DNA of 50,272 nt from Conidiobolus incongruus B7586 (Eukaryota > Entomophthoromycota > Entomophthoromycetes > Entomophthorales > Conidiobolaceae): positions 1-50,272 of the forward strand of contig JNEM01014132.1 in the NCBI GenBank assembly GCA_000697335.1, in the 5' to 3' direction. Position numbers and translations under genes: made by a program. Of the stretch, positions 12,590 through 25,169 are shown piece by piece; within the stretch, counting starts at the first letter, position 1, and each line of letters opens with the position of its first letter. The notes beneath the pieces are model-generated. The model did not search any database and was not told the DNA's origin. It saw only the letters and a list, made by a program, of their open reading frames with translations.

Positions 12590-13515
12590 TTAGAAAAATT
12601 GATTGTTATATTTAAGGCAAACTACACACAAGTAGAAAAATATAAGTATTTAATAAAGAAATATTAGATATTATAGAGAATCATATTAAATCATCTTTAG
12701 AACAATTTTCAAAAGAATTAAATATAAATTTTGATTAATTTTCAAAATGATCAAAAAATAATAATATTTAAAAAAAATATTAAATTAGGTATCTTATGAA
12801 TTAACTATATTTGACAAATAAAATAAATTCATATATATTTTTTATTTACAAAATTTTAAAAAGACCTAGATTATTTGGAATATTATATGATTACTAATGA
12901 AAAATAAAATATGTTTAGTAATATAATCTATGAGAACCATTAAGTAACTTAAAGAACAATGATTAAAAGTCAACCAAAACCAAATATAAATGGGACAAAA
13001 GCAATGTTTATTATATGGTTGGATATGAAGTGGATTATATATCATAAATTAAAAAAGATTAATAAAAGATAAATAAAGAATATTATTTTGAAAAAATCCA
13101 ACAGTTATACAAGGAATTAAGAAAACAAAGACCAGAATTTATTTAAGCAAATATCTATATAATATACAGACTCTGATACTAATATATTATCATCATGATT
13201 ATCCAAAACTACATATAACAACTGAAGCTTTATTTATTTTAAGTTGTAATTAATCTGAATTATTATCATATCCAGCATACTATCCGGATCTTGCACCCAA
13301 TATTTTCCATTTTTTAGATATTTTTAAAGTTTTTTTTTAAATCTCAAAAAATGAAGATCTGAATTCTTGGAATTTATTAAAACAGTAGAAGACCCTTACA
13401 AAAAGGAATATATGACCAAATTAAAAGATAAGAGCAAGTTCAAAAGTGTGGAGGCAATTATATATCCAAAAATTAAAATATTAGTATATATCAATAAAGT
13501 ATAATACTTTGACAG
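12590..13515 (+). mobile_element. mariner-family transposase relic, separate lineage
   Basis: Plus-strand frames, with many interruptions, follow a mariner transposase from end to end. Near 12650 a helix-turn-helix start (IIENHIKSSLEQFSKEL) is visible. Near 13100 LYKELRKQRPEFI matches the conserved region before the second catalytic Asp. Near 13191 HHDYPKLH preserves that Asp and His, and near 13270 ELLSYPAYYPDLAP matches the family HPPYSPDLAP block. The position of the third catalytic Asp appears to be Ile. Its sequence is unlike the other mariner copies here, so it is a distinct, probably SETMAR-like lineage. I could not define the inverted repeats, so the ends are approximate. Confidence 0.7.
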
Positions 13516-14378
13516 ATATATGAACAACAAACCATATGAATAACATATATATATATATATATATAATTATTGGATAATTGCTGGACACAGTATTATTATA
13601 TTTGTTAGAAGTGATCATGTTAACTCACTGCAATTGGCTACTTTCGTTTCCTCCTTCCTCATATACATTTGAGCGAAATTAGGCAAATGATCAATAATAA
13701 CAAATTAATCTTTTCCGCTATTTATCAACAGTAAATATTCTGTTAATACTAAAGATTTTTACTATACTTATTCCTTTATTTTAATTTATTAATTTTTTAC
13801 AAATAATCACTACTGCTAAGTTTTTAAAAAATTAAATCTTTTGAATTATAAATATTGTAATATGAATTCAATAACCAATAATTATATCAAAATATTATAA
13901 CTTAACGATCAATAAATTGATTATTTTTTTAAAACTAAATATATATAGTTTGATCCTAAATATCATTAATTATAATTTTTAAATGATAAGTAAAAATCTT
14001 AATATTAAAATCATTTTTTTCCAAATTAGTTAAATTATTATTAACATTTTATTAATTATATTTCATAGATTTAAAAAAATAAAATTTATTAAACACTTCA
14101 AATATTGTTTATTTCAAATATATGCATTCAAGTTATTTTACTAGATAATATATTAAATTAATCTTTTTATTTTCAAACTATAAATATTTTTAATAATATG
14201 TAAATTGATTAAAAAAGTATAAAAAATATATTGCCAACATACATAATTTGTTTTTGGAATTTAGTATATCAAACAAAAAAAAACTATAAAAATTATGAAA
14301 TTCGGAATTAATATTTTTTAACTAAATTTGAAAGATTGAATTATATTCTCTAGAGAAAGCAATCGTACATTAAGTACT
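13516..14378. other. AT-rich intergenic with TA run
   Basis: A short (AT)n run lies at about 13541-13566. A slightly GC-richer patch at 13600-13700 reads as short protein-like pieces, but no structure can be supported. Confidence 0.5.
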
Positions 14379-14660
14379 CTAATACAATTTGGATCTAGAG
14401 TTTGAGTCAAGTTTATCATCTACTGTAATCATCATTTTCGGAGATTGGTAATCAAATTTTAATTGCGTTATAAGCGTTAATTAATCAATTTTAATCAAAA
14501 TTTTATCCTCATTTTTTAGCTCTAATCTTACACAAATCTTATTTACCATATCTTTGATTATAGCTAGTATAATTACTATTTCTTTAGCAGACTTTGCCCT
14601 CGCTAAGTTATTTTTCTCTGGTATAAGCACCCGCCACAGTGTGTTATAATAAGTATCAAA
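14379..14660 (-). pseudogene. possible decayed coding patch downstream of 7TM gene
   Basis: A minus-strand frame of 94 codons is broken by a single TAA. The first part contains WRVLIPEKNNLARAKSAKE and KDMVNKICVRLELKNEDK, the second QLKFDYQSPKMMITVDD. The residue mix looks like real protein and the G+C is above background. Further protein-like stretches in other frames continue up to about 14850. I recognise no family. It could be the decayed neighbour of the receptor gene that ends at 15305. Confidence 0.25.
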
Positions 14661-15304
14661 TCAATTTGTATCACCTTAGAATTATAAGATGGAAAAATAG
14701 TAATAGAAAGAAAAGAATGCTCGGATCCAATTAGTATTATTTTTAGAGTTAACAATTTTGCATATAACTGATAATATTAAATTATCCTGTATTATGTTAA
14801 TTCAACAATTAAATAATTAACACAGGTTGAGTTATTTTGTCCAATGTAGTCCTTGAGTATTTCCTCAAATAAATAATTCGGATATTATTAATAACAAATC
14901 ATCCGATTATGTATTAACTTAATAATATTTATCATATTTTACTTTAAAGACTCAAATGTAAATATCATGAATGATATAGATTGTTTAAATCTTTGATTTT
15001 ATATTTAATAAATAATTTAGTAAACAAGTGATAAATATAGAATCAAAGTGAGTGAATTCATAAATGATTATAAAAATACTACCATTCAAAATAAACACAA
15101 TTAAAATGTACAGTATCAGATTCAGTGATTTTAGTTCCTTATTAATTTATTATATTATTTGATGTGAATTTTAAATTTTGAAATTTGAATAGGTTTTAAC
15201 AAGAAGTAAATTATTCAAATTAATAAAAAGGTATTTATTTGTTAGTCTTTTATTATAATTTAATAATTAAAATTTATAATTAAATATTGATTAATGTTTA
15301 GAAA
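14661..15304. other. intergenic, 3' side of 7TM gene 1
   Basis: Contains scattered protein-like fragments on the minus strand (around 14670-14850) that I cannot assemble. No clear terminator or RNA gene. Confidence 0.4.
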
Positions 15305-16267
15305 TTAAACGAATTTAATATGCTTATTATCTGGGTCAGAGGTTTGAAGGTCATAGGTGATTTGGATATCGTGATTCATTTCAGCATCTTTTAATTCGTT
15401 TAAACTAATTGTAGATTCATTCTCTTTTTTAAAGTATCTGGTTAATACTTCTTGATAAATTTCTGGCAATGCTGGATCGGTTAAAAAGAATAAAAAGTTT
15501 AATGTACCCAATAATTGTGTAATTATATTTTGAATTCCAATCATAATATAATCATAGGGACTCAATTGCAAAGTGTCAACAACTGCGACAAAGATATATG
15601 GATACCAAGTGAGAACAGGAACCAATGGGTAAAGGCACAATCGAAAGATAAGCCTTTTAATATATCTGTTAGTTAGCTTGGAGTTACTTGAAGTTACTAT
15701 TTTATGAGACAACAATTTTTTAACAACAATAAGGAATACCACAAGGCAATATGTAGTTAATATAAAAAATGAAAATCCTATTAATCCCATCATTTTCAAT
15801 AAGCCTTGCCATCCATAGTAAAAAACAATCAATGAACATGTGGAATCTATTACGGTTGAAATTGTAAAGGGGATAACTAAAATAGTAGCGCACACTATGA
15901 CCCAAAATAAAGTTTTGAACTCTGTTAGCGTTCTTTTTGATTTGTTAAGGATGAACACCATATGGATATTATAAGCTAAAGCCACATTCAATGAAATTGA
16001 AATAAAGTTAAACCAATTCATGATGATTTTAAATGCTTTACATCCTAGTAAATCATCTTCCAAATAAATCGGGAATGGAAAGTGAAAAATCATATCCAAT
16101 AGCATCATCCATAAATAAAGACGATAATTTAACCTTTTAGTTGCTTTGAACTTCATTAATCTCGTTATTAATATAAAAAGAAACAGTACTGTTGAAAGAA
16201 TAAATGACATCAATGTCAATGGAAAAAAATATGGTTCAAACGGTATTAATTTCTCTGGGTCAACCAT
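15305..16267 (-). CDS. seven-transmembrane receptor-like protein 1
   Basis: A single-exon gene for 320 residues with seven hydrophobic segments at about 14-36, 49-67, 79-107, 119-138, 157-182, 206-231 and 239-263. Features of rhodopsin-like receptors are visible: Cys76 just before TM3 and Cys144 in the second outer loop can form the usual disulfide, Trp122 lies in TM4, TM6 has LCLYPLVP with its kinking prolines, and TM7 ends in a DPALPEIY block at the place of NPxxY. The DRY motif is absent; TM3 ends YNIHMVF. The tail after residue 264 is short and polar and ends in IKFV. The likely role is a plasma-membrane receptor coupled to heterotrimeric G protein; the ligand is unknown. It is the second member of a same-strand cluster and the closest relative of the pseudogene at 9.06 kb. 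Confidence 0.85.
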   Translation of the reverse strand: MVDPEKLIPFEPYFFPLTLMSFILSTVLFLFILITRLMKFKATKRLNYRLYLWMMLLDMIFHFPFPIYLEDDLLGCKAFKIIMNWFNFISISLNVALAYNIHMVFILNKSKRTLTEFKTLFWVIVCATILVIPFTISTVIDSTCSLIVFYYGWQGLLKMMGLIGFSFFILTTYCLVVFLIVVKKLLSHKIVTSSNSKLTNRYIKRLIFRLCLYPLVPVLTWYPYIFVAVVDTLQLSPYDYIMIGIQNIITQLLGTLNFLFFLTDPALPEIYQEVLTRYFKKENESTISLNELKDAEMNHDIQITYDLQTSDPDNKHIKFV

Positions 16268-19200
16268 ATTATATAATTAGATATATATTAATCAACAACT
16301 AAATAATAAATAATATAGAAATAATTTTATAAATTTTGAAGAAAATCTCTTTAATTTATACTTTAATTTTAATAAATTGCCGAAATCAAATGATTTTGCA
16401 TGAATTTAATATTTTACAATATGCATTTTCTATTGGATTCCGGAAATTTTTTAAAAGCCTTTGAACCTCAAATTTCTATGATTAGAATCAACAACAAATT
16501 GAAATCAGCCAAAAATGAGTTTTAAAAATCTTGAATATAATTATTGGCAATTTCTAATTATTGTATTTTAATCCATATAATGTTACAAATAGATGTCAAC
16601 ATTATTACCAATTAGCCATTTTATCGATATAGATTAAAATTAGATCCAAATATGTTAATAATACCTGAATTTTATTGAGATTTCAGCACAACATTCTGAG
16701 GAACAATTGTAAAAATATATTGATGAGAGTATTGAATAAATTTGACAATGATATTTTAAGAACTAATAATAATTTAAAAATAAATTATTTTAATAATAAA
16801 ATGAAAAATATAATATTATTTTATAGTAAAAAACCTTACTCAATTTTTGAAATATTTATGGAATTATATGTTTTAAAAGATTATGTATTTCAAGTTAATT
16901 TTTATATTATTTTTTAATAAAATCTCTGTTAATTTAACTAAAAATATAAAATTTTGCAATATAATTTATAAAAAATAGTTTAATTTTATGTTATAGTCCA
17001 TTAGACTAGAAGATATTAACTTTCAGAAAATTAGGATAAATATTATCTTTTTAGTATCACAATTAATTTGCTTGCATAAGTATTCTCAAAATTTGAGATA
17101 AAGTATCCTTGTTTTTAATATCACCATTATTTCAATAATTATTAAAAAATCCATACTTTATATCTTCAATTTCTCAAATTATTTTATTATAAATACTACT
17201 GAGAATAGAGTCATATATTTGGTTTTTATAATATTAGGAGATATTTATAAAAAATAAACAATAATTATAATGCATCAATTTTTTGCCAATTATATTAGGT
17301 TTAAAATAACAATAATAATCTATATAAATTGTCTAAAGTATAACTACTATTCGAATATTGTAATCGAGATAGAATCTATATTTTATTAATCATATTAGAT
17401 TTAAGATAAAATCATAATATGACTATAATAAATTTATCAAAATTTTGGCTAATTCATATTAAATGATTAAAATTAAAATATACAAAAAACAATAATAATT
17501 GTGAACTTATAATTAAATCCATGCAATAGGAAATTTGAATTTATGTAACAATGCTGTTCATATTAAAACATTTTGATTTATAACATCAGTTTGACAAATC
17601 ATATCAAATATCTACTTAACATTAAAAATGAAATTTTTATCACTTTGTAATACCTCATTATGGATTATAAATTATTACCATTTTCCACAATATCCGAATG
17701 CCAAGATAGTTGAATATATCATGAAAATATTTTAATATCAGCTATTCTAACAATGGGGTACTTGTTAATTGTATTCAGGCTCATTATCACACAATTGGAC
17801 GATATTTAGTTTTGAATTCAATATTAAATTATTCATCCTAGGTATTAGTCAGTCATATGTATATCAATTGAAAAAATATTTAAAAATTAATTTAATCTTA
17901 TTAATAATTTATTTTGGCTAAATAACTTATATATTTTGCCAATATATTATCAAAAGAAGTATTATTATTAAACGATTAATGTTTCACTCAATTCGACCAC
18001 ACACCATACCCCTCTAAATATTCATCCCATTAATTAATTCACATCAATAATTAAAATTACAACAATCATTTTCTAGAGTACCTGAATTGTAAAATATGAC
18101 ATTTCTGTTTATCAATATGGATTTTAATAGTATAATTAAATGTATAATTTATATGTCTTTATTTTTCATTTACATATTGGAATTTATATCTATATATTAA
18201 TTACATCTGATTAGGTTGAGTAATCAAAATTGAACATTATTCAATAAATATCAAAATATTAAATAATTTTTATTTAATGATAAATTTTAATTCTGAATAT
18301 AATATAATTAAAAATATTTCATATCATTATATAAAAAACATAAGTATTATTGATAAATCAATTTTGAAAATATTAATACTCACTATTAAGCGCAATTATA
18401 TATATATATAATAAAATATTAATTGAATTGAAATAACTGACACAGGATTATAGTTTACATACTGAACAAGTTTTAACAATTAAAATATTAATTTGAAAAA
18501 AATTCTTGTAAGAACTTAAATTTTGAGAAATTGTTGAGGCTTTGCCTAAAATTGAAAAATTAATCAATAGAGAATATAATAAAAATACCACATTGAATAA
18601 AGATCATTTGATTAAACATCAGGTAAATTTCAAAGTTTGAAATGTTTTATGTTGAATAGACTATTATATAGTATCAATATTTGAATATTTATTGGAAACA
18701 TAAATAATAATTTGTTAATCATTGAATTTACACATTTCAATAACAATATCAAATTTCAATATAATTTTTGAAAAAAAATGAAAATAGATTAATGACAAAG
18801 CATATTATAATAAACTTCATTTTGAGATCTTGTAAGATAATCATAATATGCGACTTTTAAAAATTTACCATTACTCGCAATTTAACGTAATATTATTTAG
18901 TTTTAACAATTTCACTCAAAGTTTAGTTACATATATCACAATTTTCAATTCATTTTTAAATTATAAAACAAATAAACTCCATTATTTATAATAAATTCCA
19001 TATGAATCAAAATAATAATTTATTTTAAATTGTTATATAATATTTAATCAAACTTGATAAATATGAACTTGAAAATAATTAGTTGATTAGGTCTCATTGA
19101 AGTGTTATTGTGTTGCCAATTACGCCATATATAAATCTTTGGATCATCCTTATTCAGTGTTGTTAAGTAGTTGCTATTACACGACTGATTTGAATAGTGT

Positions 19201-19501
19201 AAATTCAATTTTGAATATATAGCAAACTATATATTAATACAATACAAAATTTAATTATTTTTCTTTCACAGTGAATATAGCATATTCTTCAATTTTACAT
19301 ATTTATCATATATATTAATAAAGTTGTTTGGCGCAAAGTAAATTGAATATTATTTTCCTACCAGTATTGTGGAAATTTACTAGTTATTATGTTAACGTTC
19401 AATTTAATATTATTATTTTTAATTTGGATTATGAGTAAATTTAAAAATAATTTGTAATACAAATCAAATTAGAAAAACACTCAAATTACTAATAAATTTA
19501 T
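16268..19501. other. AT-rich intergenic between 7TM genes 1 and 2
   Basis: 3.2 kb, mostly A/T. Apart from the short site at 16386, I note a plus-strand patch at about 19090-19225 with protein-like residues (CYCVANYAIYKSLDHPYS), too short and unsupported to call. An 80-codon frame at 16675-16917 has no protein-like features. Confidence 0.5.
16386..16393. promoter_or_regulatory. TCAAATGA, one-mismatch copy of the 7TM promoter palindrome
   Basis: TCAAATGA lies 119-126 bp upstream of the start of 7TM gene 1. It differs by one base from the exact palindrome found upstream of the other three intact genes. Confidence 0.4.
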
Positions 19502-20458
19502 TTACACCAATTTAATGCAAGTATTATCCGGGTTTGTGTGATTTAGATCATAAGTGATAGCAATTTCCTGCATATTATGATTATTTTTAACGTCATTAAA
19601 TGGTATCATTCTTTCCTCATTCTTAGAATATCTAGATTTAATTTCTTGAGCAATTTCAGATAATGCCGGGTCAAATAAAAAGAAAATGAAGTTAAAGGTA
19701 CCCTGTAGACATGCAAGAACTCCTTGAATTCCAAGAAGAATAAATGTATGCTCTCCAGTTGTTACTGCATTAATTGTTGTTACTATAATATAAGGGTAAA
19801 ACACAATAACGGGGACTAGAGGATAAAGAGACAGTCTGAGTACTAATTTCTTAATATATCCTTCAGTTAAAGGATGCTGATTTGATCCAATGATTTCATG
19901 AGATAATATTTTTTTAACTACAATAATAAATATTACAAGACAATAAGTAGTCAAAATAAAATATGGTATACCGACCAATCCCAACATTTTCAATATCCCC
20001 AAAATCCCAACATAATTAACAACGAATGTGCATTGTGGGTTCAACGCTGTAAACACACCAAAAGGAGCTACTAATAAAGTTGCTGTGACTATAACCCAAG
20101 CTAAACAATACATCTCAGATATAACTCTATTGGACTTTGAAGCGATAAATACCATATGAATATTATACGCCAAAGCAACAGTCAATAAAACTGAAATGAA
20201 ATTAACCCAATAGTTAAAAATCATATAGAGTTTACATCCCAAAGAGTGTTCAACAATATGAAACTGATTCGGAATATGATTTATAGAATCCACAAGCATC
20301 GTCCACAAGTACAATCGGTAATTCAGTCTTCTACTAGCTTTACAGCACATTAGTCGAGTGGCTAATATAAAGAAAAATAATAATAACGAAAGAATAAATG
20401 AGATTATACTCAATATATTTAAAATTCTAAATAGCATATATAATTGATTTTCTTCCAT
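19502..20458 (-). CDS. seven-transmembrane receptor-like protein 2
   Basis: A single-exon gene for 318 residues. I start it at the ATG at 20458 rather than at the in-frame ATG 13 codons upstream, because from 20458 (MEENQ) it lines up with the start of receptor 3 (MEEFL) and reaches the family length. Seven hydrophobic segments are seen at about 10-36, 48-64, 77-105, 117-137, 154-181, 205-230 and 238-262. Cys75 and Cys143 form the expected outer disulfide pair, Trp121 lies in TM4, LSLYPLVP in TM6 and LFDPALSEI at the end of TM7. It ends IKLV. Function is inferred as a G-protein-coupled receptor; ligand unknown. The spacer to receptor 3 is 0.9 kb, the shortest in the cluster. Confidence 0.85.
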   Translation of the reverse strand: MEENQLYMLFRILNILSIISFILSLLLFFFILATRLMCCKASRRLNYRLYLWTMLVDSINHIPNQFHIVEHSLGCKLYMIFNYWVNFISVLLTVALAYNIHMVFIASKSNRVISEMYCLAWVIVTATLLVAPFGVFTALNPQCTFVVNYVGILGILKMLGLVGIPYFILTTYCLVIFIIVVKKILSHEIIGSNQHPLTEGYIKKLVLRLSLYPLVPVIVFYPYIIVTTINAVTTGEHTFILLGIQGVLACLQGTFNFIFFLFDPALSEIAQEIKSRYSKNEERMIPFNDVKNNHNMQEIAITYDLNHTNPDNTCIKLV

Positions 20459-21384
20459 ATAATTAATAATTAAAATAATATAGTTTAAAATAAACAAAAA
20501 AAGGTTTAAATTATAAAGGATAGTTATGAAATTTATATTTATCAGAATTTTATAATTATCATATGATATTAAAATTAATTTAAATAAATGAATTAACTCA
20601 ACATTTAATTGAATTAGAATATTGGAATTCTTACAAGATCATAAATTGTTCCTACAAGGATGATTTAGTCATTTGCTAAATTATTGCATTTGTCCTATTC
20701 AAGTTTATATAATAGATTTGGTGATATCGCTTATACAATCACTCAATAACTTGTCAATTATTTTAAATCTTTGAAATTTTTTTATTTGCATTTGTTATCA
20801 TTTTCAAATCAAACTAAATATAACATAGACATATTCAAAAAATATATTATTATGTTCTATAGTTATATTTTAAGTCTATATGCAAGGATGCCAACTCTTT
20901 TTTAAACAGATATAATTGTAATATATGTATATATTTATAATATTTTCTTTTAGATATTCTATATTTATAATGAATTTTAATGTATTGAAAATAAAATAGT
21001 AATAATATTATTATATCAATTTCTAATATTACCGATTTCTATTATTAATATTATCATATTTTTTAAATTAATTTTGAGAAGTTTGTATATAAATACTAAT
21101 ATTTAATACATATTAACACAATTTTATAAATATAAAGCATCAACTGTATCTCAAAATGCAAGAAATATTAAGTTTTTTAATTAAATTATTCTTGTTCATC
21201 CTCATAATCTAAATGATTTTTTATCAAACGCTAACAAATCAAAAATTTAATACAGATAAATCACAAATAACCATATTGACACTGATAGTTTTATACTTAG
21301 GTAAGGAGTTAAAATGAATTATAATTAATAAAAACTATATATTCAAATTTTGGGTTAAAAAACATCTAAAAATACTGAGGTTTA
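20459..21384. other. intergenic between 7TM genes 2 and 3
   Basis: Holds the promoter palindrome of gene 2 and the 3' flank of gene 3; no other gene or repeat seen. Confidence 0.55.
20559..20566. promoter_or_regulatory. TCATATGA palindrome upstream of 7TM gene 2
   Basis: Exact TCATATGA, 101-108 bp upstream of the chosen start at 20458, followed by TA as in genes 3 and 4. CATATG fits the CANNTG core of bHLH sites, but the binding protein is unknown. Confidence 0.5.
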
Positions 21385-22350
21385 TTACACAATTTTTAAA
21401 TTATTATCACTCGAGTTGGACTTATCGAGGTCGTAAACAATTACAATATCTTGTTTCATTTCATTATCTTTAATGCCATCTAAATTTATACTGTAATCAT
21501 TGTGGTTTTTGAAATATCTCAATTTGATCTCTTGATAAATATCATATAAAGCAGGATCAAATAAAAAGAAAAAGAAATTCAAAGTACCTTGTAATGTCGC
21601 TATTACTCCTTGAATTCCAATTAAATAAATAATATAACCGCCTTTTCCTACAGCCTCCCATATTGATACTATGATATGTGGATACCAAATAATAACAGGA
21701 ATTAATGGATAAAGACATAACCTCATTACTATTCTCTTCATATAATGATCAGTTAACGGATTTTGATTGGATATCATTATTTCGTGGGATAATAAGCGTT
21801 TTACAACTATAATAAATATTACTAAACAATAAGTGGTAAAGATAAAATATGGAATTCCCAACAGTCCCAGCATTTTTAATACACCATAAATGCCTATATA
21901 TTGAATCACTTCATGACATTTGTTGGTCAATATAGATACGATCAAAAATGGGATGGACAGAATGGAAGCTGAGCATAAAACCCAAATTACACAATTAAGC
22001 TCAGATTTAACTTGATGAGATTTAGAAGCTAAGAATACCATATGAATGTTATAAGCTAAAGCCACTGTCAATAAGACTGAAACTAGATTAATCCAATAAT
22101 TTACAACAATATAAATCCTACAACTCATATCGCTATCTCTGAAATCAAATTGAAATGGAAAGTGATTGACTGCATCAACAAGCATAGTCCAAATGTATAA
22201 ACGATAATTTAACCTTCTACTTGCTTGAAATTTAAGCAATCGGGTAGTCAATATAACTGAGAACAGTAGTAAAGAAAGAACAAAGGATACTAAATTAGTT
22301 ATTTTATAAATTTTCTGAAAAGCTATTCGAATTTTTAAAAATTCTTCCAT
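21385..22350 (-). CDS. seven-transmembrane receptor-like protein 3
   Basis: A single-exon gene for 321 residues, seven hydrophobic segments at about 16-38, 50-66, 79-107, 119-141, 157-183, 207-230 and 239-263. The outer Cys pair is Cys77 and Cys145, TM4 holds Trp123, TM6 reads LCLYPLIP followed by WYPH, and TM7 ends LFDPALYDIYQEI. The first intracellular loop ASRRLNYRLY and the TM3 end YNIHMVF are shared across the family. The tail ends in LKIV. It aligns without gaps at the N-terminus to receptor 4, which has the same length, so these two are the most recent duplicates among the intact genes by eye. Role inferred: cell-surface G-protein-coupled receptor of unknown ligand. Confidence 0.87.
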   Translation of the reverse strand: MEEFLKIRIAFQKIYKITNLVSFVLSLLLFSVILTTRLLKFQASRRLNYRLYIWTMLVDAVNHFPFQFDFRDSDMSCRIYIVVNYWINLVSVLLTVALAYNIHMVFLASKSHQVKSELNCVIWVLCSASILSIPFLIVSILTNKCHEVIQYIGIYGVLKMLGLLGIPYFIFTTYCLVIFIIVVKRLLSHEIMISNQNPLTDHYMKRIVMRLCLYPLIPVIIWYPHIIVSIWEAVGKGGYIIYLIGIQGVIATLQGTLNFFFFLFDPALYDIYQEIKLRYFKNHNDYSINLDGIKDNEMKQDIVIVYDLDKSNSSDNNLKIV

Positions 22351-24980
22351 ATTAATTGTTTTAAAGGGTTTTTTAAAAAAAGAATTTTTTAAAATAATTT
22401 AGATGTTTATCGAATTTATATTCAATAAAGTATTTCTGATAACCAGTCATATGATATTATTACGAAAATTGGTAAAATCTAATCCCGAAATTAATATCCC
22501 CACATTTTATAATTCACAATTTAAATTTAATATTAATCACAATAAAAATCACTAATTTTCATTTAACCGGTATACTAAACCTCAATAGAAACAGCTCTTT
22601 TCTTGAAATCTAGTTTATATCTTATAAATACCTTATTAATGAATTGAAAATATATACAAATAAATTAAGCTTTTTAAGAATAAAGTTGGTAAAACTAAAT
22701 TTTTTTGCTATATGTTGAAAATTATCATTTAATTACTTAAATGATGAAATACAATCAGCTATATATTTTTATACATTTATATTTATCGGTTTATAAGGTA
22801 AACATTATTTTGTATTTTCAAATTTCTATAAAATTTAATAGAATAAGATCTTTTTAATATATTTTCCTTTATTTTACAATATTTTATAATTAAAATTTAA
22901 TATAAAATGAATTCAATTAAACAATATATTAATATTGTATACCTAAATTTATGTAAAAACATAATGATGAAATTATTATTGTGATTGGTAGGCATGGAAT
23001 ACTATGTTTTTGGTACGCACAAATTGTACAATTTTCATATAGCTCAATAAACTAATATGAATAAAGCTAAGCTTTTTTAAACAATACAGATTTGTTATTG
23101 CAAATTTTAATTAGGTTTCGATCTCGATACAATTCAATTTTATTATGAACTAAATATTATATTATATATCTCACGAGTATGATAAATTTATAATAGTTTC
23201 AATAATAGAGTTATATTATTTATACATTCTATGCAGTTACTATGAAATAGTTCTATTAATTTACAAATCAAATATACTTATATATACAATTCATTTCTTG
23301 TAAAAAAGTTGAGTTGAATATACAAGTATTCAAATATACCAACCAACTGAGAAAATTTAAATGATTTGATAATATTTTTAAACTAAATAATTCATTAAGG
23401 TTTTTATTATAATCACACATTCTTGTTTTTGTTATTTAGATTTCTCATCAAGTTTTGGAGTTGAAATCTTTAAATTCCAGATGATCATTGATATTATTTT
23501 ATCAAAAATATAAATTATATTTTTACAATATTTTGAAAGTTAATTTCAAATTTAAAAATACATAAGTAAAGCTCAATTACCCTGATTATTCAATAAATCA
23601 AATATCTCATAAGGTTTTTTTTGGATGTGTGAATATTCCTCTTTATTTTATAACCGTTTTTTTCACATCATTTTTGGTAGCTTTTTTCTTAACATTATAC
23701 CAAAGTTGGTTCTCTTGTAATTTTTTGGAGTTTTTGGAATATAAATAATCCAGTTCCCATTATAAAAAGGTATATTGAATTAAATATATAAGGTCAATAT
23801 ATCAAGTATTAAACATTCTAATATATCATCAAAATGATATTTGATAGATTAAATTTTAATAATTTTATAAAATGCCAAAGATATTCATTATTATAATATA
23901 TTTATCTGTGATATGAATTATTGAAAATCTTAAAATTCGTATTTACATTAAGTATTTTAACTCTGTCATGCTTTTATATAATATAATATTGATGACTTAA
24001 TTATATAATTTAAGGTTAATAAGATTATTTGATATAAAATAATAATTTTTTAGTTATTATTAATGAATAGTTTGAGAAATTATATTTTGCTTAGTAATGA
24101 TTAATTATATTATTTATTCAATAAATCTAAATGTGATAAATTTTAATTATAATTTTTAAAACCTATTTAGATTATGACTTATTGAAAAATATTGAACATT
24201 CAACAAAATCCTGAAATTAATCACGAAAATATATTAAATTGTATCATGAAGTATATTACTATTTGAAATCAGATTAAATTAAAAATAATTAAATAAAAGA
24301 TATTGTGTTTATATAAAAGATAAATCAATAAATTCATTACTAACTAACTAGAATAATAGATATTATTAACATCAAAATTAGTATATTATGTTTATTGTTA
24401 AATTCAAGAAAATCTATTATTTGGAAAGTTTATTTTTATATCAAATCAGAAATAATAATTATTCACTCAATCACTCTTTCATCTTTCATTTAATAATTAT
24501 TATTAATATTATAATATGCTTTGAGTATGTTTGCTTAACTATGCTTGACTTTAAAGATGGTTAAGATATAAAATGCATAAATTAATAATAATGCTAAATG
24601 GTAAAAGAATTAGAGATTTATTAATTAATAATTCAAAAAAAAATTTGTTTAATATTGGTATATATATTTCTCACGGAATTATAATTATTTGATATATAAC
24701 ATTGATCAGATCTAAGTTTATCAAGCCCTAGTCTGACAAATATATATAAATTTATAATATGTATTTTATTTAAACTTACCAATTTATTATATCGCAATAT
24801 TTTAGGTATAACTTGATTTTGTTAATTTAGCTAAGTATATCATTTTCGCTGAATTTAATCTCTGAAAAGTATATGATACTTAATATTTATAACAAATTAA
24901 AAAATGTTATTATGATTACTATAAATGATATTCTTTTAAAGGTAATACATCATCAAAAAATAATAATCAAAATAAAATTA
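22351..24980. other. AT-rich intergenic upstream of 7TM gene 3
   Basis: 2.6 kb with no supportable gene apart from the short site at 22447. Slightly GC-richer patches near 22980-23060 and 23600-23760 do not give convincing frames. Confidence 0.5.
22447..22454. promoter_or_regulatory. TCATATGA palindrome upstream of 7TM gene 3
   Basis: Exact TCATATGA, 97-104 bp upstream of the start codon at 22350, in the context GTCATATGATATT. Confidence 0.5.
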
Positions 24981-25169
24981 TTATCTCAGAATTAAAAAAA
25001 ACTAGAAATTTTTAAAATCAGATTTTTTTAAACATAATATTAGATTTAGATAAAATTTAATTACATAATTGATAGAAATATACAAAGCTATAAACTATAT
25101 CTGTATTTATAAATAATGTTATCTTATTAAAAAAATTAACTTATGAAAATTTATTGTTTAAATTAATGA

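Noticed and set aside
20459-20497. Upstream in-frame ATG for 7TM gene 2 (and 33241-33267 for gene 4)
   Set aside because: Alignment among the paralogues supports the downstream ATGs, which give matching lengths and N-termini.
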